Shown one piece after another: positions 24,034 through 37,862 of a DNA stretch of 64,000 nt (the first letter of the stretch is position 1; every line of letters starts with the position of its first letter). The notes under the pieces were generated by a model, which was not told where the DNA came from, ran no database searches, and saw only the letters and a list, made by a program, of their open reading frames with translations. Source of the stretch: Tubiluchus corallicola (lineage: Eukaryota > Priapulida > Priapulimorpha > Priapulimorphida > Tubiluchidae); the NCBI GenBank assembly GCA_030141605.1, contig JAQGDQ010000074.1, positions 492,773 through 556,772 on the forward strand. Direction: 5' to 3'. The translations under genes and the position numbers were made by a program.

Positions 24034-27000
24034 CAAGCTCAGAAGTTTGCGTCACATCTACCTGTACTGCTATCTAACTGTGTTGCTACTGCTGTCTCGC
24101 ATCTAAGCATAATATGAATTAGAATTATTATATTTTAGCTAGTAATATAGCTACGTGGCTACTAATTATTTTGAAAATTATTATAATCATGAATAATTGC
24201 ACGCAGTAATTACTGATTATTTAGACGATGAAATTTCCATGAAAATAAATTTGCGTCGTTAAATTCGACGCGGAAAAGTTATTAAAATGAAAATGTTGAT
24301 TATTTGGTGTTTTGAATCTTCTCGTTTAGCTTGAATCACGTTGCACAACATAGTCCGCCTATATGCAGTGTTTACAGCGTGAACAAATGCGTATTTTGAT
24401 ATTTATCATTGTTTTGGTGAAATTGTGGCTACTAAGGTATTGTGTTGTAACGTATCATTTTATTAAAAATAAAGTCTGAGAGCCAGTCGGTAAAATGGTA
24501 AAACATTCTAGTTCAAGATGTTCCATTCCAAAGTACCAACTTTTATTGAAGAAGATAATTTTAATTTACCTATTTGATTAACGTATTTTTACTGATATAG
24601 GCCTAAATTGCGTTGAGTATTATACACATAGACAAATCGTGTTCTTCATCACACGTCTCCCAACGTTAAAGAGTGCTAAATCTAGGCATGTACTCAGTTC
24701 CTGTGGGCACAAAATTTCGTGAGTGGGTGTGAGTGAATAAGAAAAAACTGCACTTTCGGCTGTTGACTTAAAATGTATAGCATGTATCAAATGCTCGCTG
24801 TCATCCCCTTTGTAACAACAATTAAAGAAGCATGAAGCTCAATCATTCTTTTGTTGATAAAAAGAAAGAAATACTAACACTGTTTGTTACTCATACATAA
24901 GCATATGAGCATTCGTGCGAGATTTCGTTAGTTGATATACATTGATTGATCTGTGAATCTGTGAAATAATATCAGAATCACCCTCATTCACCCGCAGCCA
25001 ATTATTAATTCCGTAATTAATTTGTCAGCCTCTATGGGGCACAAGTTCACTATCTGCTTTGTTTTATAATAGATTAATAGTGGAAAAGTGCCCAATTATT
25101 AAAAGCCACCATGTTCCAATAACAAATTTTATAGCTTCATTTCCGTGTAGGCGGATCCGAAGAGCATTAAACGCTGACATAAAATACATAACAACTAATC
25201 CACTATGCAGTATTGTAGATTGTATTTGTGCAATAATTCATTGATTCGTGACCCAAACATGACATCAAATTTAATTTAATTTCATGTTATTCAAATCCCT
25301 GACATTGAAACCCAAAACAAGGACGATTTCTTACCATGGACGTGAAATGTTTGCGCATTGTTGATCTTTGAAGGACATCTATACAAGCTATTATGTTGCA
25401 CGCTATTGCAAGTACTGTTATAATAGTGTTGAATAAGCATGTTCGAATTCACACAGGTTCCTGGCGTAATGTCAGCACCAGTCATCCCGCTAGTATTCAA
25501 TAACATCAAAAGTTGCTAGAGTGCGTCACTCGGAATTCAACGTCATTAATTTTTCTTGAATTCGTTTTTCCTAACTTATTATCTATACGACCTTCATGCG
25601 ATCAAAATCGCTTTAAACTTCTAATAGTCTAACTTCAAATTGATCCTCAACAGCTCACTCAGATACAGTATGTTATGCAGTTGTGTTTACCGGAAGATTA
25701 CATTCGCCGACCTCTTTTTCGCTCTAATATTGATAAATTGTTGCTATACTAATTGAAACTGCTGATCTTTCGTTCAGGTTCCAACACAGATTCCGAGCCT
25801 CTTTACAGCAAACAATCTTCCGTTATGATGACCAATCACGCAATTAAATCACAACCAAAGCAGTTATTAATTTGTTAAGCTAGAACAAAGTATAATCCTG
25901 CATTTTCATTGGGCATTTCTATTCAGATTCACAACGTATTCATTATGACTTTTATAATTTATATACAAATTATGCAGCAAACAACAAGACTCCTGCCACC
26001 GACAGAATACTAATTATAATACATTTATGTAATTTCCACTTTTACTGAATCTCGAGGGTGAATCGCGATTGTGCAACTAAAGCAATAACCAATGTCATCA
26101 ATCTGACACAACCCTGGGGATCAAGCCTGCTTGACAAATGGCTCATATTACATTGCTAATCAAAGAGTCGTCTGTAATGATAAGTAATGACTGTACACAT
26201 ATGTCATCAGTTTTTGATGAAGACTTACAAAGCCACTTAAGTCAGTCAGAGTTTTAACACTGGTATAAAAGTTCTTTTTAACAAAAGACACATGCGACAC
26301 AAAATTATTATTAAGATCGTTTTTTGACATCATTTATTTCGAACGTACACAAACGGCATCTAAACAGTACTTATATGACACAATTTTCACAACTCTTTCT
26401 CCTCAAGTAACAAATTAAACGACACGGCTTTGGCGAATTACATTTTCTCATGTGTGTTGCAAGCTCTTGCCTAGCCATTTTAAATAATAAATTTTTATAT
26501 GAATTATAAAAGAACTGGTAAGATTGGTATTTACTTAGTCGATATTTACATTTATTATTGGTGTCTTAGTAGAACAAATTTATCTAGCAACATCTCGGCC
26601 TGCCTGTGTGAATGCTATTCCTACAATACTAGTTTGGACAGACTCCTTGACAGACATAGGTAGGCCTGCTTAAATTTGCTTCTAATGTCTCAGCAAGCTC
26701 CAGTCTTTTGTCGTCCTTTGCTGCCAACTCTCAATTCTTGTAATTTCTCCTATTTCAGAAATTTTAGGACAAAATTGCGTGTTTCCTGGAACGACATTAG
26801 TGCAATGCAGTAATAAACGTTTCTGCTTGCAATGTAATGACATTATAACGACAAGACAGATGATACTTCGCGTTGCTCATGTATAAATGCCCATCACAAT
26901 TATACACGTAGGTATATTTGACCGTGAGTTTGACGTGAGCAAAGGCATCTTTATTATTGTCAGCTTTGAATAACTTTCTGATTTCTCGTATAGAAAGCTT

Positions 27001-27710
27001 TCAGCTGTAATGTTTTTACATTACATATTTAAATATCTTTCTGAAACATTTTATTCAATTTTTACACACTCTACACCCGAGATCCAGGACACAATGTATG
27101 TGCACTTTACATTGTTATCAGGGTAGACCGGCATTTGCATACTGTAAATGATAAGCTTCTGACTTGACTGGCGAGATACAGACCAATAGTGGAAGCCAGG
27201 TTCGACTGCATGTGTGTCCACCCTCAAAGAGAAAACGAGAGATACCAGCGCAGAATCCGGCGGATACCCATCAATTCACAAATCAGTTTCCCCGTTGTTT
27301 AAGTTGTTATCTATTCCCTGTATCTTACAAACGCTTTTAACTTTTCTGCAGATTGTACAAAAAGATGCTTAAGACATCAAAAACGAATTGTGTAGGGATG
27401 CTGGTGTTGCTGCTGTTATCGGTGGTTGTAACGCAATGGCGGTGATAACTACAATTAGAGTATTGATGATGGAGTTAATGCGGGTAATAATGACATAACG
27501 CCAACGAGACGAAATATCAAGAAGTCGTATACATATCAATATACAACAATACATGGTGATTATCGCAATGTCATTTGCCAGTCAAACTTTGTCAGGAATG
27601 CTCAAATAGTCTATGTAGTCTTTCTTTGTAACTATAAAACTCCGACATGTATAATTCCCTGCAACAAAACACATCATATTTGATAAACAATTCTGTATAA
27701 TTCTGTACAT
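24034..27710. other. Non-coding, AT-rich
   Basis: Nothing recognised over 3.7 kb beyond short AT runs. Confidence 0.6.
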
Positions 27711-27775
27711 GTGTGTGTGTGTGTGTGTGTGCGTGCGTGCGTGCGTGTGAGTGCGTGCGTGCGTGCGTGCGTGTG

Positions 27776-27807
<32 letters not shown>

Positions 27808-27830
27808 TGCGTGCGAGTGTGTGTGTGTGA

Positions 27831-27861
<31 letters not shown>

Positions 27862-27864
27862 TGC

Positions 27865-27922
<58 letters not shown>
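27711..27922. repeat. Compound GT/GTGC/GA microsatellite
   Basis: Alternating (GT)n and (GTGC)n blocks run from 27711 to 27884, followed by (GA)n to 27922. Peptides of Thr-His or Ser-Leu repeats from this tract are not genes. Alternating purine-pyrimidine runs of this kind can adopt Z-DNA. Confidence 0.95.
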
Positions 27923-27926
<4 letters not shown>

Positions 27927-29509
27927 AGACATAACACGCATTACATGCCAGACAAGGACTTGAAACAATCTGGATTCACCTATTAGCAAACAAATGAAGA
28001 GCTCATTATTTCCGTAAAACAAATTTGTATTCCCAACTAGTCTGGCTATCATTGCATCGTGGATTTACTAGAGCATCATAAATATGGTCAGTGAAGTAGC
28101 CTAGTAATACAAAATTTGTTTTTTGGCAAATGTTGACACAAAAACCTCTGGCTGTTACGCTTTCAGGAGAAAACACGGGTTTTCTGTGTTGGCAAATGCT
28201 TTACAGATGTATTCACACACTCCGCAGCTTCTGAGTACTGGTATGTGGTAACGCCTAATTAAAACCACAGCAACCTCTGGTAAATCTCTTTTCGCACATA
28301 TGCCTCATTTTTTATGCACGTGTCTTCCGAACTTATAAGTCCTTGGAGGTCAATTTTAACTTGAACGTTAAAGTTAGCCAACGCCGAGCTGGAAAGTCGC
28401 TGTGCATGTTCGTTGTTCAATTCGCTGAAGCAATTCACACGGTGGGCACACTTGGCACATACTAAAACTTCATATTAAAGCTCAGTCACAGCTTGGGATT
28501 CTCCTAATACTCTCTGTAGCATGCAAAATTACAAAACCAATACAAATTTATTTTGATTGAGAATCGTAATCTACATTATGTTTCCAGAAAAAGCAGTGCA
28601 GCACAAATTTTCTTATATGTTTTACTGAAATTTACAAAAACTAAGTATAAGGTAGGAAAAAAACGTGTGTAATACTCCCAATTACAGTTTAACTATGCGC
28701 ATGATTACAGTGACGTTTCGGCCGTAAAAAAACCACGTTATCACTTCACTGTCGTTGTGAAACAAATGCATCTGTTTACGCAAGAAAATAGATCGGAAGG
28801 AAAACCACCATTATGATGTCACAATGCAGTAGTTAGTGGTAAGATTTCATTGTGGTTTGATCAACATATTTCAGCTTACTGTATCAGCATTGCTACTGCA
28901 TTGTATCTTCTGGACCACCCTGTACACTGACATTCGAAGCGCCATGTGCAATTTTCATTAAAAAATAATAACCAAACTTTATGTATGTAGTTTATTGACA
29001 AAAAATATTTTAATTTAAACAAATGGGGTAAACACCTCGTCATTCAGCCTTTTTAATTATAACAGTAAAGTGACTGTAGCATTAATCTTGGTCATATTTA
29101 GTTAATATTCTGGCACAACTTTTAAGCGATTCACTAGTTTTAAAAAATGAATTTACATATAAAAGTTAATGTGAGTATAACTGTCTCCGACGTGCTGAGT
29201 TATTAGCCAGCTTTACAATACATGTAGTTCAGTCTGAATATCTTGGCCACATGTACACAGTCTAGAATGACGCTATTCACCGCTCTATCGTCCTGTTTCT
29301 ATACAAAGACGATGTCATCACAAACGAAATCAGGTAAATGAAATTCACTGTTCCTCCACAGTATCTGCCGGTATCACAGATATTTCGAGTTGAGGATTTA
29401 GCTATATATACGTACGTCTCTTCGATGAGTAACACTCATAATGGTTCGCTTTAAATTTTGCGTGTTGGTCTGCAGGTACTCGTTTGGGTTAATTTAGTTC
29501 GAAATACCA
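27923..29509. other. Non-coding
   Basis: No gene or clear repeat. CGTTTCGG at about 28713 recalls Penelope ends but lacks the hairpin. Confidence 0.55.
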
Positions 29510-30816
29510 ACCAAACATCACAGAAACTTTTATCCAGCATCCATCGCGTGCAATATCAATTGTTTGGAAGAGTGGCTCGAGGATTTCTAAATTGTTCTTG
29601 AGCATTTTCCATACTCTGATTGTTTTTAGCCATACATCTAACTTTGGGTATCCAGCTTCAATCAATGATGTATCATTACACGTAGTTTTTCTTACTTGAT
29701 GAGCTCCATATACGTACTCGTAGGGAGGTACGACCTCAAGTCAGTATTCCAGCTGCAAGAGCTATAATATATTCCCGAAAGAAGAGCCGAGTCGAGAACC
29801 TTCTTTTTGACCCAGTAAGGATAATTAGAATTTTTCTACAAAAAGGTGCAAAATTTTAACTCGTGTGCTTCTTTTTCTTCCATGTGTTTAATGAATACAG
29901 GTTTAACTTTCCCGTCTTCTGTTATTATTGCACCCAAATATACATTAGTAAAATTGTGTTTACGGACCATCCATTACTATATAGCAGTTCTCTATATTCT
30001 CCGTCCCAGTTTATCACCATAAACTTAGTTTTCTTATCATTGATGCGCATACCATAAATGTTACAAAAGTCCGCTGTTTTTTCAAGATTGATTTCTGCGC
30101 TTCTCCTAGTGGTGGACAATATCACAGTGTCGTCATCATTAAAAGGCACTGATTATTTCTTAACAAATCATTATTACTAGTTTCACACAATGATCTAATG
30201 AGTGGATCAACATATATACAAAACAAAACGCAAGAAATGGGTGAGCCTTGCTTATATTATACATAATTTCATACTCACCAATCAAACTTTTTGTTACCGA
30301 GTAGAGAGAGGCTACAGCTTTTAACATCCGTTTGCCACAACGTAAATAGTTTAGGCGCTCTATTAAATTCCGCCTATCAATGGTATCAGATCCCTTCTCA
30401 AAATCAATAAAAGTAATAAACAATTTCGGTTTCTTAGAGACAGCACTATCTATCAGTAGACGAAGTTCAAGTATTTGCTCATCTGCCGTGTAGATGGCTT
30501 CTGATGTGTGATGTTCCCCCTTCTTAAATATCGCCAATGCCCATGTCAGGGGGAATGCATTTTCAGCAAACACTTTATTTAGCAAAAAGACAATTAAACT
30601 CAACCACTCCTGTGACAAAAATGTGAGCCAAATAGGTAGGACACCATCAGGACCCACGGCCTTTCCAGCTTTTTGTTTTTTAATCTGTTTCACTGTTTCT
30701 TCAGTAGTAATGGGGTCATCTAATATTGGGATATACAATTCATGGTCATTGCCTATATCAGCAAGATCATTCACACTATTCCCGTGTTTATTTAATAGTG
30801 CTTTAATAGATAATGT
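29510..30816 (-). pseudogene. Non-LTR retrotransposon (LINE) reverse transcriptase, decayed copy
   Basis: Minus-strand pieces in several frames follow the order of a LINE reverse transcriptase. They are the N-terminal finger (KKQKAGKAVGPDGVLPIWL, about 30650), palm motif A (LFITFIDFEKGSDTIDRRN, about 30400), motif B region (GSPISCVLFCIYVDPLIRSL after a frameshift, about 30200), motif C (FNDDDTVILSTTRRS, about 30130; the usual Ala before DD is changed), then VYLGAIITEDGKV, VKKKVLDSALLSGI and TSLIEAGYPKLDVWLKTIR down to about 29520. Several frameshifts and stops are present. The endonuclease domain and the 5' end are missing, typical of 5' truncation. The family appears to be an APE-type LINE of the kind common in marine invertebrates and arthropods; the clade is not resolved. 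Confidence 0.85.
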
Positions 30817-31714
30817 CTAAACTGATAATCCGATAGTCTTTTCTTCTCAAAATGTTGTATGTTTAAATCTTGCATGTTTAAAATTAGGCGAACTATACTT
30901 CTTTAGTAAAGCATTGGATATCTTAACAAAGTCTCTTTTCAAGTATATAATTCTTTTCTACTTTAAACCACAGTAAGGAAAATTTATATTACTCGGTAAT
31001 TTCCGTACTATCATTATTATTCGAGAGCACTTGCTAGGTTAAGTGCTAATGCTCTTTGGCTCTTATTCAGCAGGCGTATTTAAGAGGTTAGTGATGCCAG
31101 CATCGAACACGGCTTCCTAATCAGTAATCAGCTTTATCGTTGCGCTAAATTTCGTCAGCCATACATTAATTGCATGTTGATGTACAGCGTGTGCGCCAAC
31201 ATACATTGGAGCCTGAAAAAGTGCTATGGAATGATATCACCGCTTATAGGTAATAATCACAAGTAGATAGAAATAGATTTTTAAAGTATTTTAATCGTTA
31301 CAATATTTCTTATTTAATGTGCTTTTAAAATTATCGTGAGAAATCAAAAGTTTACGAAGTTCTTTAAAAAAGGAGTCATGACATCATTCCGTAATCAACA
31401 TTACTAATGAGTATATACTGGTTAAGAAACCAACACGAATCCTATCTTGTCCAGTCCTCAAATCTGCGAATAACGTCATACTAAATACTAAAGTGTTCTT
31501 TATTCAAATTTAAATGCTCTTTCTCGTGGTTTTGTCGATTGTTATCTGTTGTTTTCGGCTTACTTTTCACATTTCAACCGCATGTGACCTAACAAGTCGT
31601 CGTCGTAGTCGTTTGCGTGCTTTGACTTTCTAAACATCCCATTCATTGATGTCTTATCTGCCAACAATCCATCATCACTCACATCTTGAGTTGTGCTTGC
31701 AAAATATTTTTGCA

Positions 31715-31745
<31 letters not shown>

Positions 31746-32595
31746 CAGTAGTTGACTCTCTCACGGTTTTTTGTCGTGTCAAGAACTTTATGTAATACTA
31801 TAATAAGATAATACTATATGCATGCCCAATCCAGTGCAGTCTTCTTGTTCTTATTTACTCTAAGGGTTCTTCTTCACCACATCATATAGATCATCAATGG
31901 ATATTCCTATCACAGGCGATTTGATGCACCACAAACGTTACAAGTGTAAGCCGAATCAAATTTTGAAGACGTTATTATAATCTTCAATTTAAAATCTCAT
32001 GTGATGTTCCATGTAAGATAGACTAAATAAATAAAGCATTTTTATTAAAACAATTGAAAGAATCATGTAAGCAATTAGTAGCATTTTTTGCATATTAAGC
32101 TCCGTAAAGGTGCGCATGCACATATTAATACACGTCTCTGGGAAAAATGCAGTATTCCGTTAATCCAGTATGCAATTAGATCTCTTGTTTAATTACGGAA
32201 AATTTGTTTAACACTGAATCACGACAACCAAACTGGCTTGCGTAAAGGGGAAGAAATAATTTCTCTATTTAATAATAGAACTATGCAGCAGAACGCACAT
32301 GATATAACATAATCAGTTTAGCCTGTAAATTTATGATTTGAAACCGCATTAAATCCATAACTGCCGGCATTTCCAGCAGGATAATTGAACGTTATGGCTT
32401 TTGTGCAGCCAGTCATTTTGACAGTTTCACTTACTTATTGATGACTTAGTCCTTCTGATGAAACAACGCTCGTCATAGAACTTACGAAACATTAGTCTGC
32501 TCATTTTAATTGTTTATTCGTCTGTTTCTTATTTCTTTTTGTTTGTCTGTACAACGGCCCTCCTGTATTCATTAGAGGACCCACGATTCATAGCT
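30817..32595. other. Non-coding between the LINE copy and the CTGC array
   Basis: No LINE 5' region (endonuclease) recognised here. Only a TA tract at 31.7 kb. Confidence 0.55.
31717..31742. repeat. (TA)n tract
   Basis: Perfect AT dinucleotide run of about 26 bp. Similar short runs are at 44957-44980 and 47735-47755. Confidence 0.9.
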
Positions 32596-32601
32596 ATCTG
32601 T

Positions 32602-32638
<37 letters not shown>

Positions 32639-32669
32639 TGCCTGCCTGCCTACCTGCCTGTCTGCCTGC
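32596..32669. repeat. (CTGC)n microsatellite with diverged tail
   Basis: About 17 CTGC-like tetranucleotides with CTGT and CTAC variants, then scattered CTGT/GTTT/ATTC tetranucleotides to about 32935. It seems to be one long decaying array. Confidence 0.92.
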
Positions 32670-32939
32670 AATTTGTCCATCCGTGCAACTGTGCCCTCGT
32701 CTGATTGTCTGTCATTTGTCTGTTGGTCTGTCGTTTTGCCTATCTCCTTGCTAGATATATTATTCATTTGATTGCTTATCTGTCTGTCTGGCTGTCTAGT
32801 TGTTTACCTTTTGTTTGTTTATTTAGAAACTCACTTATTTGTTTGTCCTTTCGTTCTTATGTCCACTCTGTCTTTCCTTTATTTCTTTCGTTTATTCGCG
32901 GACTCACTCACTCACTCCTTCCTTCATTCATTCGTTTTG

Positions 32940-35339
32940 AATTAACCTTCAAAGATGGTGCAATGTTTTGATATTCAGCGGACTATTTTTGCTGGGCGTT
33001 TATTTTCTTTCTTGGGATAGTAATTGAATTCAGCTGTGAATGTTTAAAAACTCGAGGTTTCAATAGCTGCATTTAACTTCCGTGGAATATCGGAAATTTA
33101 TGATTGGGACATTGTCATAACCTAAATGATAGTGGTATGTTCTGGCTTGTCTTTTTCGGTATAAAATGGAAAGCCGTTCAAGCTACATTTTAGTTACTAC
33201 TTGTTTATTTTTGTTTTGTTTTGTTTTAGAGTACTGACAGTTTTAAAATTCTTTAACACATTCTGATATAAGCACTAATTCAAAAAATTTTGTTTCTATA
33301 ATAGTTTCATGTCTGGATTTTATGATGCATTGTAACTGAAAAGTGTCGAAAGTGTGATTTGTACACTCTTTATAATTATGCGAATCTTGTCGAGTTAGAA
33401 TTTTAATCACCGTTATATGCGCCTAATTTTCTAATTCTTGTTTCATTGTAGTGTTATTACGGCAAGTTTCTGCTTTTGCAAAAATACATTTAATTCTCTC
33501 GTTAACGGTACGCGATGCTTCACCATGTTAAGCAGATCAGTATAGCAATTTTTTTAGAAATTTTTGATTTTTTTTAAAAAGCCGTTAAAACTTATAAAAA
33601 ACACTTTACGCAACACATAATGATAAATTTCTCGTTAAAATGCAGTTTGTAATTTCGTTTACTTTAGTATTTTATATTGAAATGTAGGCCTATACGCTTT
33701 TTATCAGAGAATAATCAATAATTAATTAATAATAAAAGATTAATTAATCTTTTAATTAATAAATTGTTAATTAATAAAAGATTTCAATCATTGACAAGCG
33801 ACTAATTTTACTTATTCTCTAAAGTTGTCCGTTAATTTTTCCAATTTCTTTATAAAAAGCTTAATCTGCAAAACATGTTATGAGATGTTAAACAATGACA
33901 AATAATAAGTTAATCATTCCTGTTTTTTTTTCAAAACTCTGTTACTATACAGAGTGTTGTTTCTGTGTTTTCATAAAACAGCTGTGTGAATGACTTGATT
34001 TTATTCTCTATGCTACAGAAAAAAGATGCATAGAAATAACCAAGTGTTACGCAAAATAACAAAAAAGCAAACAAAAGCTTTAAGCTAAGCACATATGTAA
34101 ACTAAGACACAGTCACTGTCTCGCAGTCACAAAATAATCATAATACAATACTAACAAATAAATAAAAATAATTTAGCGATCACAAAATGGCGAGTGAAAA
34201 TACAAGAATTTACCATTACCAAACCAACAAATAGCGCAAATCTACAAACTTCGTCCTGATAGGTCTGCTGGAAAGCAACAGAAAATACAGTCTACAGCCG
34301 ACCTTTAATAAAGGAAACGTTGCACCGCACAGGCAAGACCAACTTCATAAGAGGCTAATTACGTATTGCGTTTTTTTTTCTTCTACAGTAATGAACGGTC
34401 AACATTCCTTTCTAGAAACGTGTTAACAATTTTGCATGGTTTTAAACCAGAAATTCTACAAAACCGAACACATGATCACCCTTTAACCAATCAGCGAGTG
34501 GATATTGTCTCGTTCACTTTCACTACTTCGCGCTAAACTACTTGGAATTTTTAGCTTATACTACATATTTACATGTTTTCTCTGAATGTACTGATGAAAG
34601 CAAAAAGAAGCCATTTGTTGGAGGATCAGCTTCCACGGTGTTGCGTGGGTAGATAACGAAATCTACAAAAGTCAATGAAACTAAAGTGGGCTGATAACAC
34701 ATTCATGAAGAATGCTTTTTCCTTTTTTCATTATGCTAATTATTGTAATAAGTTCTGTCTCACGTGGAAATTAAATAAATTATCACAATTATGTAGCTAG
34801 CTCCCATGGTTATTCTATCGTGGTGTTTTCGTCCTTCTGCAATTAAGGCAAACAACTTTTGCATTAATTTAATACTGAAATCATATTTAAAAACTCAATG
34901 GCTAGAGTTTTGTACCGTCTGTCTTTCTATTTCATTTCACTTATCGCCAACTTATAATGAAAAATGCCAGTACAGGCCTTATAATGTTTTCTGTTTACGC
35001 TCGCAATTTATGAAATCTTAATCATTCAAGAATTATAACTGTCATAGCTGCAGCTTGGTGATTATTTTGCTCAATTTTGCTGCTACGTTGACTAGAAGTT
35101 GCGGTAAATTGCCGGTTATCGGCTATACGCGCCGTTGACAAGGGGGAGTGCCCAAGAAAGATTTCCAAGAAAGAAACGAACGTGCCAAGAATGGATTAGT
35201 CCCTTGAAACCTTCGCGAACTTCATTCATTAGAATTGAATGAACTTTAGAGTTGACAGTTCTGTGTATTTATTCGCCTCGGTCAATGCAAAATACGCATA
35301 AAAATGCGTTAAGGAAGATGTATTTCAATTAAGGTTATA
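32940..35339. other. Non-coding, AT-rich
   Basis: Only the palindrome at 33.7 kb stands out. Confidence 0.6.
33733..33754. repeat. 22-bp perfect palindrome in AT-rich DNA
   Basis: TAAAAGATTAA and its exact reverse complement abut with no spacer, inside a TTAATTAAT-rich stretch (33710-33785). Such sequence readily forms cruciforms. Confidence 0.85.
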
Positions 35340-35412
35340 GGTTTGCTCGTTTGCTCAAACGGAGCAATTTTTGTTAGATCGTTGCCGGTTCAACTCCCCT
35401 GGCGATATACAC
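35340..35412 (+). repeat. Possible tRNA-derived SINE fragment
   Basis: A B-box-like GCCGGTTCAACTCCCCTGGC forms a short stem. The upstream sequence (GCTCGTTTGCTCAAACGGAGC) is a hairpin where a D arm would lie. The anticodon arm is absent. Confidence 0.3.
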
Positions 35413-35704
35413 AAGAAATTTGTTACACTGAAAATGATTGATTTGACTACAGGTTTAAGGCTTTGCTTGCAGCTTTGAATCTGTAGTCCTACATTATGAG
35501 TTTAGCTTAAAATCATTTCAATTTAAAGCACAACCATTAAAAATGTTAAAAATAAATTTAACAAAATATTTTGTAAAGCAATGACTGTTCTTTCATGCTC
35601 TGGTCTTTCCATGTCTATGCTCAAAGTAAGCACGAGTACGCGAGGATACATTAGTGAGCAAGCTTGCGTTAACTATTAATTATTGTGCTGAATACTGTTA
35701 TAGT

Positions 35705-36648
35705 CAGAATCGACTCTACCAATAGGCAATCCAGGCAGTTGCCTAGGACGCCAAATTTTTGGTGGCGCGAAATCTTGGAAATAATTTTTTGATGTTTAAG
35801 TTTAGCTTTAGCATAAGTAAAACATAGTATATGTGTAACACTTTAGTTTACTGAAACAAATTCTTGCGTTATTTTTTTGTCAAAATATGTGATTCATCGA
35901 CACTAACACACAAGGAGCTCTCTTCCCTCAGCAAAACAATTTCAACTTTTGCTTTAGCTGGCTTCTAAAGATTACATCATTGTATGCAGACGCGCTGTCC
36001 TGCTTTTCACCACAGTTTACATTGCATGTATATAGCAGCAGAGAAAGTAACGACTCCTCTTAATAAAAAGTTTCTTGCAATAGCGTTTATCTAATTATCG
36101 CAGAAGAATCGAAACCTTCGGAAGGAAAAGGAAAGTAAAAAACCTGGCGGACACCGAGTACCAAATGATTCGCCAATGAACTATTTGCGACCACACCAGA
36201 GTTATGGCTGTGAATATGATGAAACTAGTGAAATGGTGTACTTGAAAAAGAGGAGTTGGTGTTTAAAACATTTTCTATGCTTCTAAAGCCTTTTCAAAGG
36301 CTGAGTGTAAATCTAGCCAAGACTATATACATGAACAGTGTGCAGTAGAAATTGCAGAAATTAGATTGCTCCTGAAGCTCCACATATACAATGAGGTCAT
36401 AAATTTAACTTCAAATGAAATCAACATAAGGCGTAAATAGGTAATTAACTACATTTAATTAGTGCTCTACAATACATGTATAAGAATAACACAGGTACCA
36501 TTATACTTTATTACGTGCTCCAAAAATTCCATTTTGTGGGCCGTGGGTCGGATGCTTGGGGCCGTGGGGAAGGGGTCAGCAGTTGAGAAAGGGCGCTAAA
36601 ATACTTTTGCCTGGGCCTAGGGCGTCAAACTACCTAGAGCGGACCGTG
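35705..36648. mobile_element. Probable old hAT element (ZMYM1-like hAT type), decayed
   Basis: The left end starts CAGAATCGACTCTACCAATA and continues with GGCAGTTGCCTAGGACGCC. The right end, read in reverse, starts CACGGTCCGCTCTAGGTAGT and continues with a CGCCCTAGGC block. The two ends are imperfect inverted repeats (9 of the first 14 bases match). The flanking 8-mers GTTATAGT and ATTATAAT agree at 6 of 8, both differences being G/A. Interior codons near 36100-36150 vaguely resemble the basic N terminus of hAT transposases, but there is no open frame. GC-rich 'gcctagggcgcc' borders are familiar from invertebrate hAT copies; that is memory, not a search. Confidence 0.5.
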
Positions 36649-37573
36649 ATTATAATTGAACTTAATATGTGCCGTTTAGCCACCTCCTTCGTGTGCCATT
36701 TACTCCTTGCCACCTGCAAGTTGTGCTGAGAACCAGAATGCACAACCATGTGTAGTTTTGCTGAAGTAGTGTATAGTAATGACATGCATTTTGATCCGTC
36801 AACTTGGCATCAAATTCGTCAAATCAAATCGCCTTCTTTATTCAAACTTGATCAAACATTTTCCTGCCACAAAACATGTGGCTCAGTATGAACAAATACA
36901 AACGCTATAGTCATTTACAGTCATTACAATCTTTTAATAAATCTTTACTATAATGATATAAGAACTGCACCCATAATAGCTAGCGTCGGTAACATGTAAA
37001 CACTGAGAGAGATAACAACAACATGTGGGAGTAAATCGCTGATTGTTGCCCCGGGTTCCATAATACTGTTCTATGTAGAGCAATAATCTAATACAGGCGC
37101 CAGTTACAATGTCTATGAAATATCACCGCGAATCCTTTACTACAATCGGCCTCCCTTCGATAATGTTATAAATAAGGGTTTATGTACAAACGCAATGCAA
37201 TTAAGTGGATGATCCTCTGTGAGGAACTCCCTTGGCAGTCATACGACGCTGCCTAGATGAAGCCCGTTTATGGCGGAAAGGGTCGTTGTACTACAGAAGC
37301 TTTGATGGCATTACAAAAGGCAAGTTTGTAAATGCATTGTTTGAGCAAAATTAGTCACAACTTTTGTCAGAAGTATTAAATTCATGTGATTGTGGCGGAT
37401 AATGCAGTACAGCTATAGCAGTTGTCACTGCTATTTTTCTTGGTTCATTTCCAATGTTATAGAGCTAACGCTAATTCTTTTTTCTGCAAATAATTAAGAA
37501 CAACTTCTGCAAGCGTTAATTCTGCAACCCAAATATAATAATGCATTTAAAAATTCTTAAAAATGTACAACTA
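36649..37573. other. Non-coding
   Basis: Nothing recognised. Confidence 0.55.
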
Positions 37574-37778
37574 CTAGCAAAATATCACAAGAGAACAGGC
37601 AAAGAATAGAAGAACAGCAACAATGTATTTTCGATAATCTCCAGGACCAAAAAGCAAAATATTGTTCTTTAAAAGCCCGACGGTGTCGCGGGCTCCTGTT
37701 GCATAATTAAGCCAGAAAACCGCCTCCAGGGACTGTAAAACCTTGATGAAAAGGCAGTATTGCAATGACTTTACTCAC

Positions 37779-37862
37779 GTAAAGACCTAAAATGCTTTTG
37801 CTCCTTAGGGATTAATGCTAGCAAGCCAACGATGAATAAAATGGAACACCAAGGTTGTAATA
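37779..37862 (-). CDS. Candidate orphan exon of a membrane protein
   Basis: An 84-nt segment has a strong acceptor (TTTGTCATTTTTTTCAG) and a strong donor (C|GTGAGTAAAG). Only one frame is open: LQPWCSILFIVGLLALIPKE followed by QKHFRSL, a hydrophobic helix with a basic flank. Entry is phase 1 and exit phase 1. The next in-phase acceptor is only about 40 nt away and leads to a stop after about 11 codons, so the downstream partner is unclear. It could be a decoy in an intron. The family is not recognised. Confidence 0.3.

Noticed and set aside
27582-28052. His/Thr-rich and Cys/Val-rich frames
   Set aside because: Translation of the GT/GTGC/GA microsatellite.
28700-28740. CGTTTCGG as another Penelope end
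   Set aside because: No hairpin or CTGATGA-like box in reach.
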